Of a stretch of DNA of 23,654 nt, positions 11,890 through 19,473 are shown piece by piece. Where the stretch lies: positions 1-23,654 of the forward strand of contig JNEM01006424.1 in assembly GCA_000697335.1 (NCBI GenBank), given 5' to 3'. Below the pieces are notes generated by a model. That model was not told the DNA's origin and ran no database searches. It saw only the letters and a program-made list of their open reading frames with translations. A program made the position numbers and the translations under genes. Each line of letters opens with the position of its first letter. Position 1 is the stretch's first letter. Origin of the DNA: Conidiobolus incongruus B7586. Its lineage: Eukaryota; Entomophthoromycota; Entomophthoromycetes; Entomophthorales; Conidiobolaceae.

Positions 11890-12904
11890 CTATTCAATAA
11901 CTACCATTTTAGCAGCTCCTAATTGTCTCAATAAATCTTGTTCTTGAACATCATGAGCTAAATATCTAAATTAATATGAAGTTTACAGTAATAATAAATT
12001 AATGTTACCATCTTCAACTTCACCCCAAAAGTCCTGCTGATACTTCAATTCGACTTGAGAAGCTTGAGCGATAGATTCCAAGGATTGGTCACCAAGGATC
12101 ACTTGGAGTCCGAGGATGTAGGATTTGGAAGCGATGACGGCTCTTTCAAAACCTAATCAAAATGTTAAATATATGAATTGACTTATTATAGGATATTAAT
12201 AATTACCAGCTAATGTCAAAGCATCGAAATCTCTCATCAACTTCAAAAGAGGCTCAGCAATTTCCTTAGGCTGTTTACTACCAATAATGGATTCAGTGAC
12301 CTTAAGTTCAACATTAAAGTTGTCCTTGATCCAATTGTGGACCGGAGTCCAATGCAAATCCTGCAACTCATTTAACTTCTGAGGGTATCCCTGTCTATAG
12401 CAGAGTGTATCGGTATGCAAATAACGTTCCAACTGGCCGTAGACAATAAATCTTTGGGCTTCTTGACTGAGATCATCTTGACTGCGAGCCACGAGGGAGG
12501 TCTAAAAAACGATTAATCAATTTTGAAATATTGGAAAATAATAATGGATTTACCAACGGCAATGAATGAGGTTTAATAACTTTCTTTTGAGATTCCCATT
12601 CTCCAGCAATAAGGTGAGCCAAAATGGGTTTATTCTTGGGGACTACCAACTTGGTACCGATTGGAGTTTTGACGTTTCTGCCGTCCAAATCAATAGTGAA
12701 ACCTTCGGGAGTTTCTTTGATGCCAACATTCTTCCAGAAGCGTTTGGGTTCACTCTTTTCTAAATTGGTGTTAAATTAAAGAATATGATATGAAATTTGG
12801 TAATTACTTTGTTCTAAAGAAGTCAAATTAACTGAAAAATTTCTGATTTGCTGAAATTTGGAATTAGATTTGGTAATATATTGAATAGTATTTTTTGTCA
12901 ACAT
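11890..12904 (-). CDS. ATP12: Mitochondrial F1-ATPase assembly factor Atp12 (ATPAF2)
   Basis: Five exons on the minus strand, 12808-12904, 12554-12759, 12207-12501, 12009-12152 and 11890-11957, are separated by introns of 48, 52, 54 and 51 nt. All phases agree and give a 269-residue protein. Known members of the family are matrix chaperones that hold the F1 alpha subunit before it enters the alpha3beta3 hexamer of ATP synthase. The first 30 residues are rich in Lys, Arg, Ser and Asn, lack acidic residues until about residue 31, and fit a mitochondrial presequence. Family hallmarks visible are RFWKNVGI near residue 39, GFTIDLDGRNVKTP (52-65), GEWESQ (85-90), YLHTDTLCYR (118-127) and the C-terminal FWGEVEDAHDV (241-251). 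Length is close to that of other Atp12 proteins. The last intron has two candidate acceptors 8 nt apart; only the downstream one keeps the frame and yields the conserved VEDAHD. The gene shares a 526-bp divergent upstream region with PUS10. Confidence 0.93.
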
Positions 12905-13430
12905 TTTTATTATTTAACTATGTTTATATTTTTTAGTTATTTGCAAGTATTACTTAATGTAATTGATTGATATAGTTGGATAGAGAAATAAAAAATTATG
13001 GGTTTCATGGGTTTAATTTTACAGTGGATCCAAATAACATTAGGTAAAATATTTATAAATTAAAGATTGTCATTGGTAAATATACAAATAATATCTTGAT
13101 CTATCCCAATTTTATAAAAATATATATTGTATATTATCGATTCAAAATATTAAGTAATGATAAAACTAATTTTATTTGGTTGATTTATTTATTAAGATGA
13201 ATAAATAAATGTTTATAAATAATTATTACATTATGTTATTTGAAATATAATGCATCGTTCATTTAACTAAATCTAATCAAAATAACAACTCAATTTTTCA
13301 TTAAAACCTGTATTTTGAAATTTCAACAAAATAATATACCACTAATCCCATAAAACCAAACCATTAAAAAAAATTTTATAACCATTAAACTACTTCGTCA
13401 TTAAAAAATTTATCAATCATAGAAATAAAA
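12905..13430. promoter_or_regulatory. Divergent intergenic region between ATP12 and PUS10
   Basis: This 526-bp AT-rich spacer separates the two start codons and must hold the promoters and 5' leaders of both genes. A-rich sequence directly precedes the PUS10 ATG (GAAATAAAA). I see no RNA gene or exon. No specific factor site can be assigned with confidence. Confidence 0.55.
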
Positions 13431-14978
13431 ATGTCCAATTATTTAAAACAAGAACTAGAAAAATCCATTTTAAAACTACGTCAAACTCTTTCAACTCTCA
13501 AAGATTTGTTACAAAAGTTTGTAGAATTTGACACATGTGGCTACTGTTTATTGCGTTGTTTAGGTATTCACACTCAATGTCACTACAATCTCAATGTAAC
13601 AGAACTGAACCAAGTATTCCAACAGCTTACATTGGATGAAACTATAGAATTTAAGAGTGATAAAAAATGTAGGTTTTGTATAGATATTTTAAACGATATG
13701 AATATTATTAAATACGTTAATAAATTGAATGAGAGGTACTTAGAGGAAAGTTACGATACTAAAGAAATTGAAATTGGATTACAATTTTCGTTAACTTTAA
13801 TTATGAGGGATTATTTGTTAAAATTGTGGTTTGAATCATTACTAACAGTTAAAGATACTAAAGTCACTGAATTAAAGGCTTTAGTACGTCAAAAAATTAT
13901 TACAAAGTTGGGAGATTTCAACACTGTAAAATATTTACAGGGAAGTCCCTTAGATGTCAATATTACTTTGGATCATACTGAGAGTTCGGAAGATTATTTG
14001 AAATTGTTGCAATTTAATTACAATCAGAATAATAATCAGAAGCGTAGTAAGAAGAATAAACAGGCGCCCAAGTTTAAGTGGAACAGAAGTAAATTGATGG
14101 AGTTTTTGGGTAAGATGAATTTGGATCAGTTGACTGAAGTGCAAGTATTCCCTCCTAAGTTAGATTGGGTCCAAAGCCCCGAGGTTGCTGAGATTGTGTT
14201 CGCACGTAAGCCTATTTTCTTGGCTGGAAGGTATTTGAAATTAGATCGATTCACCAGCCAAACACCTTTCTTCGTCGGATCTAAAAAGTTGGCAGCTCAT
14301 AGTGTCAGCGACAGTTTCGAACCTGTCATTAACACTTTCAAGGCTTCGGGATATACTATGGTGCCAGCTGGACGTGAAGATATGGACGTAAGGATGCTTG
14401 GCACAGGTCGTCCCTTCTACCTCGAAATCAAAAATCCTAAGCTCACAGATTTCTCCAAGGTGGACTTTTCCCAACTGCAAACCGTAATTAATGAAGTGCA
14501 CGATCCCGTAAAAATTCGCGACTTGTGTCCGATTACACAAGACGATATCAAAATCATAAAATTGGGCGAAGAGTCCAAATCAAAGTACTACAGGGCTCTA
14601 ATTTGGACTGCCACCAACACCAAAGATTTGGATTTGCAAAAGATTAACCAATCGCCCAGCTCTTTAGCCGAATTGCAGCAGGGTACCCCCATCCGAGTGT
14701 TTCATCGCCGTGCTGCTGGCAACCGTCCCAAAAGGATTTATGACATTCGCGTGACTCCAATCCATGATCACTTGCTTCAGGCAGATATTCACGCTCAGGC
14801 AGGTACTTATATCAAAGAGTTGGTGCATGGCGATATGGGAAGGACTCAACCTAATTTTTCACAAGTGTTGGGATGTGCTTGCGAGCTTTTAGAGTTGGAT
14901 GTCATACATGTTGATTTGAAATGGCCACCCGAAGAAGAATATCAACCTAAAAAACTCAAGATAGAAAATGGAAATTAA
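13431..14978 (+). CDS. PUS10: tRNA pseudouridine synthase Pus10
   Basis: A single intronless reading frame of 515 residues. In archaea and humans Pus10 makes pseudouridine at positions 54 and/or 55 of the tRNA T-loop; human PUS10 also has microRNA-processing roles. The N-terminal accessory part has the paired Cys pattern expected for a zinc site: CGYC (36-39) and CRFC (80-83). A basic Asn/Lys-rich linker (about 199-215) follows. The catalytic half has the family signature AGREDMDVRMLGTGRPFYLEI (313-333). One of its aspartates (D317 or D319) is the expected nucleophile; I cannot be sure which without an alignment. HRRAAGNRPKRIYDI (425-439) and the C-terminal AGTYIKELVHGDMGRT (457-472) are also typical. 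Both halves look complete. It is transcribed away from ATP12 and towards the tRNA and membrane-protein gene. Absence of introns is notable beside neighbours with up to four, although the membrane-protein gene is also intronless. Confidence 0.95.
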   Translation: MSNYLKQELEKSILKLRQTLSTLKDLLQKFVEFDTCGYCLLRCLGIHTQCHYNLNVTELNQVFQQLTLDETIEFKSDKKCRFCIDILNDMNIIKYVNKLNERYLEESYDTKEIEIGLQFSLTLIMRDYLLKLWFESLLTVKDTKVTELKALVRQKIITKLGDFNTVKYLQGSPLDVNITLDHTESSEDYLKLLQFNYNQNNNQKRSKKNKQAPKFKWNRSKLMEFLGKMNLDQLTEVQVFPPKLDWVQSPEVAEIVFARKPIFLAGRYLKLDRFTSQTPFFVGSKKLAAHSVSDSFEPVINTFKASGYTMVPAGREDMDVRMLGTGRPFYLEIKNPKLTDFSKVDFSQLQTVINEVHDPVKIRDLCPITQDDIKIIKLGEESKSKYYRALIWTATNTKDLDLQKINQSPSSLAELQQGTPIRVFHRRAAGNRPKRIYDIRVTPIHDHLLQADIHAQAGTYIKELVHGDMGRTQPNFSQVLGCACELLELDVIHVDLKWPPEEEYQPKKLKIENGN

Positions 14979-15267
14979 AAAGCTCATTTTGATTAAAATT
15001 AAAAATAATAATTAAATATCAAAAGGTATTTGACTAAAATACAATATAAAAATCTAAAATATTGAGATCTTAAATTTAATATATTAGTCAATGATAAAGT
15101 TATTATATTAATATGAGGAATTAATTAATAGAATATAATTTTATTCATTAATTTAATATTTATGCTTGATTATATGTAATTAATATTCGAAAATAATGTA
15201 TTTTTTTGACAAGATAGATTGAAAAAATTGAAAAATTCATTTGAAATAAGATGGAAATTGTTAATGT

Positions 15268-15272
15268 AAAAA
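15268..15272 (-). terminator. RNA polymerase III terminator of tRNA-Val
   Basis: A run of five T residues on the minus strand is the first T4-or-longer run downstream of the tRNA gene, 24 nt beyond its 3' end. This is the usual polymerase III stop signal and implies a short trailer. Confidence 0.65.
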
Positions 15273-15296
15273 TGTATATCAATAAGAAGAACAGAA

Positions 15297-15369
15297 TGTT
15301 TCCACTCGGGATTGAACCGAGGACCTTGTGCGTGTGAAGCACACGTGATAGCCACTACACCATGGAAAC
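15297..15369 (-). tRNA. tRNA-Val (CAC anticodon)
   Basis: A 73-nt cloverleaf without an intron can be folded on the minus strand. The acceptor stem GTTTCCA/TGGAAAC pairs over 7 bp with discriminator A. The anticodon stem TGTGC/GCACA encloses loop TTCACAC, giving anticodon CAC at 15334-15336. The T arm CTCGG-TTCAATC-CCGAG is perfect, and the D-arm/A-box region (TGGTGTAGTGG) is standard. It closely resembles other eukaryotic tRNA-Val(CAC) genes. It sits between two convergent protein genes and has its own internal promoter elements. Confidence 0.95.
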
Positions 15370-15549
15370 TTAATATTTATTCATAAATTAGTATTATAAA
15401 TTAAATAATTCCTAATTTGTCATTTGTTTTAACCTGAATTTTTTAAAATAACTCCATTAATATTATTTTGTTTTATTATATTAATCTATATATATATAAT
15501 GAATATATTAAAATATTTTATTTATTATTAAAAACATTTAATAATTTAA

Positions 15550-16668
15550 TTAATTCGTTTTTTTATCTCCATTCATTTCATTATTCTGATCCTCATCTTC
15601 ACTCATTTTAATTAATTCCAACAATCTCTCATAAAACTTCTGAGTCTTCTCATTAATTCTACCTCTGGCAATTGTATCTTCCACCAATTGCTTATTAACG
15701 GGATCGTTAATAAATTCAATGAGAGGATGCTTCGAATTGGGTTCTTTGGACAGTTGATGTAATAGAGATTTGTCAAATTTCAGACTGAGGTCGTAATAAT
15801 GATTCAATTTGGTCAATTCTTCCAATTCTAGTAAATTGTGTTGGATGGTCTGTAAAAAGTATTGGGTGGCACCATAGCTGGGAGGAATGTCGATGAATAG
15901 AATACAACCGTAGAGGGATAATAACACGAGGTGAGTGAGTTGGTGAAAATCACAGTAAAAAGATTTGAGATTGTATCCTAAGTACTTCAAGTATTCACTA
16001 TTTCTAAAATCTATGTAAATGATACTCTGCGCACTCATCAGGCCAATCACTATCAAAATAGTCCAAAAGCGCCAACCCTCTTTCGGGAAGTGAATACTTA
16101 CTAACCCGACGATGACGAATACAACGAGATACGGCAACATAGCAGAAGGCAATAAATACAGAATATAATCGCTATCTTCACTACAAAATGTACACTTGGA
16201 AACTGTATCGTGACCGAATTTAGAATATGCCATCCTACCTTCAATACTTCTTAATTTGTGACTCAAAAAATGTAACTCGTGTAATTTATCGCTGGGTGGC
16301 ATATCTTTTACAATAGGTTTGTAAGGTTTATTCCACCAGTTCAAATAAACGTCATTATTGGGTATATATCGGGGAACTACAACTTCTTGAAATACTTTAC
16401 GTAATTCATAACTTCTCAAATCTGGTGACGATTTAGTAGCTTTAAAAATATCGTAAGGTCTATTCCATGTAAGTTCGTAGACTTCATAAGCCATACCGGA
16501 AATTAGCAAACCGTAAAACACATAATCCCATTTGGATTTTTTCGGCTTGGGAGGTGTGAAACTATTATCATCGTTGGAGAATACTTTGTAGTAAAGGGTA
16601 ATTGCTAAAGGTAGTGCTAGAGATGGTAGAATTTGTTTAACGAGTTCTGGGAATAGCTGTGCATACAT
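15550..16668 (-). CDS. Uncharacterised fungal multi-pass membrane protein with FGHD...CTFC motif
   Basis: A single frame of 372 residues with no intron. I see about five hydrophobic segments: 12-29, 49-63, 168-193, 201-219 and 245-260. A basic stretch (PPKPKKSKWD, 39-48) follows the first. A soluble region of about 100 residues contains SIEGRMAYSKFGHD (141-154) and a Cys pair in CTFC (159-162), just before the third membrane segment. The tail (about 270-372) is charged and helical-looking and ends in an acidic, Asn-rich stretch. From memory, the pattern of a short segment with Gly-Arg, FGH-D/E, a Cys-x2-Cys and a D-Y-x-L-Y-x-L-P run into a membrane helix recurs in fungal proteins of unknown function; I know of no established role. 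It converges on PUS10 with the tRNA between them. Location in an internal membrane (ER or mitochondrion) is a guess. Confidence 0.75.
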   Translation of the reverse strand: MYAQLFPELVKQILPSLALPLAITLYYKVFSNDDNSFTPPKPKKSKWDYVFYGLLISGMAYEVYELTWNRPYDIFKATKSSPDLRSYELRKVFQEVVVPRYIPNNDVYLNWWNKPYKPIVKDMPPSDKLHELHFLSHKLRSIEGRMAYSKFGHDTVSKCTFCSEDSDYILYLLPSAMLPYLVVFVIVGLVSIHFPKEGWRFWTILIVIGLMSAQSIIYIDFRNSEYLKYLGYNLKSFYCDFHQLTHLVLLSLYGCILFIDIPPSYGATQYFLQTIQHNLLELEELTKLNHYYDLSLKFDKSLLHQLSKEPNSKHPLIEFINDPVNKQLVEDTIARGRINEKTQKFYERLLELIKMSEDEDQNNEMNGDKKTN

Positions 16669-17479
16669 TATTATTTTATTATTATTATTTTTTTAATTTT
16701 TTATATGAATTAGTAAACTTTAATAATTAGGAATTCAATGTATTTATATTATGGTATCAAAGTAATTTTGAATTATGATGTGGACCAATTAAATTCGAAG
16801 ATTTCGAATAATTAATTAGTGTTTGCAAGAATAAAGCCAAAATTGATTAAAAATTATGCTATAATGCCATTTTATGATTCTACATTATTTATCTCCAAAA
16901 AGGCTATTCTAATATTAAATATTGACATTTTTATATTTAATCACTTTGACATTTTGCAGTAAAGTATTTAATATTATAATTATTGTATTTAATATTGTAA
17001 AATATTATAAATAAATAATATTTTTTAAAACAGAAAACTAACTGGGTTTATTAAATGAATTATATACATAATCAATTTAGTATATATTAAAAAAATCTTA
17101 ATTAAACTGAAATTTGATATATATTAAAAGATTAAAATTATTTTATTAAAATAAAAAAAAATTAAACTACATCTCTACTTTGTTTAGTTGAAAAGTACTA
17201 TCAAATCGTTGTTCCTAGTGCTCAATCCATTTAAAAAAATCGATAATTCTACACTATTCCAAAATTGATAATACCCAAACAATTCTATATAATAAACATA
17301 CCAACTAATAACAAAATCTATCTTATAAAATTGAAATATCATAATAATATAGTAAGCTTGTATAACTTTTTTTTTCTTTTTTCTGTTTTTTTTTATTTTA
17401 AATTGGAAATTAGTCAAATGCATGATAACTAATGATACTAAATTATATTAGATTATACAACTTGAACTTATTAGTCATT
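16669..17479. other. AT-rich intergenic region with A/T homopolymer runs
   Basis: This 811-bp spacer lies between the start of the membrane-protein gene and the end of the SERP1-like gene, both on the minus strand. It holds the upstream region of the former and the 3' flank of the latter. A Lys-rich minus-strand frame at about 17184-17423 arises from T-rich simple sequence and is not a credible gene. No RNA gene seen. Confidence 0.55.
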
Positions 17480-17800
17480 TTAAAAGAATAATTGTAAAAA
17501 TGACAATACACCTAAATTTAATTAATATCAATTATCTCAAACTAATTCACATAATGAATTACCTCCAAATACAAATATTCCCAAAATAAATAAATAGATA
17601 AATTGGTTGGGTTGGTTAGGTTTGTTAAGTTCTCTCTCTTCCTTTTCTTCCTTTAATTGAGTCGATGACTTGGTATGACCTCTCTTGTGAATATTTTTAG
17701 CGTATTCAGCATTCTTTTGTCTCATACGAGGTGTTAAAGGCTATTATTTATTTATTAAATAATAGTTATTATTATATTAAATAATATTTTTATTTACCAT
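17480..17800 (-). CDS. Stress-associated ER protein (SERP1/RAMP4/Ysy6 family)
   Basis: Three minus-strand exons, 17798-17800, 17563-17740 and 17480-17511, are separated by introns of 57 and 51 nt and encode 70 residues. Family members are small tail-anchored ER membrane proteins that associate with the Sec61 translocon and stabilise nascent membrane proteins under ER stress. The N-terminus carries the family pattern MRQKNAEYAKNIHKRGHTKS (residues 7-26). A charged Lys/Glu linker (31-42) follows, then a single C-terminal membrane anchor (about 48-69) that ends almost at the stop codon. The first coding exon is just the ATG; the intron follows directly (ATG|GTAAAT). Reading through it meets a stop within eight codons, so splicing is needed for this start. 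A methionine at residue 7 is an alternative start. The third exon restores an unbroken hydrophobic anchor, which supports the second intron. Length matches the 65-75 residues usual for the family. Confidence 0.85.
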
Positions 17801-18355
17801 ATTTGATTATTATTATTATTATTATTATTATTAAATGTTTTTAAATTAAAAAAAATAAAAAGCATAATATGATTGACTTAGATTTTATATTATAATTGGT
17901 ATTTTTTTAAATGAATTATTAACCAATCATAGGTTGCCAAATTGAAAACAATGTGACAATCGTTTTAGAGAAAATTTAAATAAAACAGGTTATTTATAAT
18001 TTCTTTTATATATTAAATTTTAAATTTGATAAAAAATCTTATAAAAATAATTATAGATTTAAATATTAGTAAAATTTTAAATTGTTCTAATAAAATTTAA
18101 AGATTATTAAAATTGAATATTGATTTTAATTGGTTTAAAATTAATGAAATAAAAAAATTAACTAGATTGCAACAATTCAAGAATAAATCATATATATTCA
18201 TGATAAAATTCAGTGAAAATGATCAAAAAGTTGATACCTTTTATTTAAAAATAGATTTTTGATGGATAGAATTGAAGACACTAACATTTTACAAGTTGTA
18301 AGAAATTCAGCTGTGGAAGATAAAAATACAATAGAGAAACATAAACTAAGTAGAA
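17801..18355. other. Intergenic region: SERP1-like promoter and LRR gene 3' flank
   Basis: This 555-bp spacer contains the upstream region of the SERP1-like gene, including an (ATT)10 tract next to its ATG and a CCAAT sequence at 17923-17927. The end near the LRR gene holds a plus-strand 37-codon open frame (18262-18375) that overlaps the LRR stop region antisense; its status is uncertain. No RNA gene seen. Confidence 0.5.
17806..17835. repeat. (ATT)10 trinucleotide repeat
   Basis: Ten ATT units begin six bases beyond the start codon of the SERP1-like gene, on its upstream side. On the coding strand this is an (AAT)10 tract in the 5' leader immediately before the ATG. Length variation could affect leader length but not the protein. 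Confidence 0.85.
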
Positions 18356-19473
18356 TTAAATTTGAGTGGTATTGAAATCTTGATGGTGCACCTTAGCATA
18401 CTCATTCTTACAAGTGAAACTGCAGAACTGGTAGAGGAAAGGATACGTCGGTGTACTCGTTGAAATTCTCGCGGGGACGATGGGAAGTTGCTTCCATTTG
18501 AGAATATCGACAGCTGAGTTGAAGAATGTGTTTGGGCAATGAGAGCATCGATCTTTGGGTCGTTGCTTTAACAGTTTGAGGATTTCGGGTGGTAGCGGCA
18601 TTGAATTAGTTATGGATCGGATGTCGAGTTGATTAAGTACGCGTAAGCAATGCTCTTCCAGACATAACTTGGGATTGAAGTGAATGTGCGTTATTTCCCG
18701 CTTTAATGGATCATCATTCATAGGAGGGGATGGGGGGAATGGATTCGGTATTGCATTAAATGTAACTAATTTTTTTAGATTGAATAAACTGCATGGAAGA
18801 TATTCCTAAATGATAATATTAATATGTAAGTATTTATCAAAATTATTTTCCATATTCAACATACCAACTTATTATTTCCAACTGACAATTCTCTCAAATT
18901 AACTAATTGGTCAATTGTCGAAGGTAAAAAAGTAATAGCATTTCCAGCTAAAAAAATATGTGTTAAGAACCTTATCAACTAGAACAAAACTATTTTAACT
19001 TACATAAATTTAACGAAGTCAAATTTTTAACAACTAGTAACTCTTTAGGGAATATTTCAAAACGGTTAAGACTCAAATTTAATTCCACATCGGAACAAAT
19101 GCCACTATTCGACTTGAAAGTTACAAAGTATTGTAACTCTGATACTTGTGGTAATAGTTCATAAAGTTGTAAGCCGCTATAAAAAATAAAACTTAGAATT
19201 TAGTAGATTTGATATGCTGTCAAGATACCTCAAATCTACTTCGGGATTTCCATTATCGATAGCGAAGCCAATTCTCTGGGTAATTAAAGCCTTCAACTTG
19301 GAAGAGTTAATGGGGTGGTGATGAACATTCTTCCTAGTAGGAATGCTGTGAAAAATATTGAAGCAACTCGCTCTAAACACTTGTTAGGAGTTTGGAATAC
19401 TTTTAGTCATTAAAATTCCTTACAAGTTGATTTGTTGCTGAGTTAATTCATGATTACTATGTCTTCTTCTCAT
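18356..19473 (-). CDS. Leucine-rich repeat protein with C-terminal Cys-rich module
   Basis: Five exons, 19424-19473, 19229-19372, 19004-19176, 18865-18947 and 18356-18805, with introns of 51, 52, 56 and 59 nt, encode 299 residues in consistent phase. The central part has leucine-rich repeats, for example VELNLSLNRFEIFPKELLVV, LTSLNLSGNAITFLPSTIDQ and LRELSVGNNKLEYLPCSLFN, ending in a cap with NPFPPSPP. The C-terminal 120 residues contain CLEEHCLRVL, then CSHC and a later FCSFTC, a four-Cys arrangement that may bind zinc. This order resembles small eukaryotic LRR proteins of the LRRC58 kind; such proteins usually act as binding scaffolds, and the partner here is unknown. I chose the ATG at 19473 because the first intron (GTAAGG...CTAAC...TTTAG) joins it smoothly to the next exon. 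A GTG at 19378-19380 sits inside that intron and is not a start. The N-terminus is Arg/His-rich (MRRRHSNHE). Confidence 0.82.

Noticed and set aside
15160-15355. Two overlapping minus-strand open frames of about 60 codons
   Set aside because: Both run through the tRNA-Val gene and its AT-rich flank. The tRNA explains the conserved part.
17184-17423. 79-codon minus-strand open frame with a poly-Lys stretch
   Set aside because: The Lys run comes from T-rich simple sequence on the plus strand. The rest is Tyr/Ile/Phe-rich AT translation with no motif.
17923-17941. CCAAT-N9-CCAAA upstream of the SERP1-like gene, resembling the mammalian ER stress element
   Set aside because: The last two bases of the second half-site differ from the CCACG consensus, it lies on the opposite strand, and fungal Hac1-type regulators use other sites. 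Likely chance.
19177-19380. Open frame beginning at a GTG as the start of the LRR gene
   Set aside because: The GTG sits inside a 51-nt intron with CTAAC and TTTAG signals. Splicing to an upstream exon with an ATG at 19473 gives a continuous protein.
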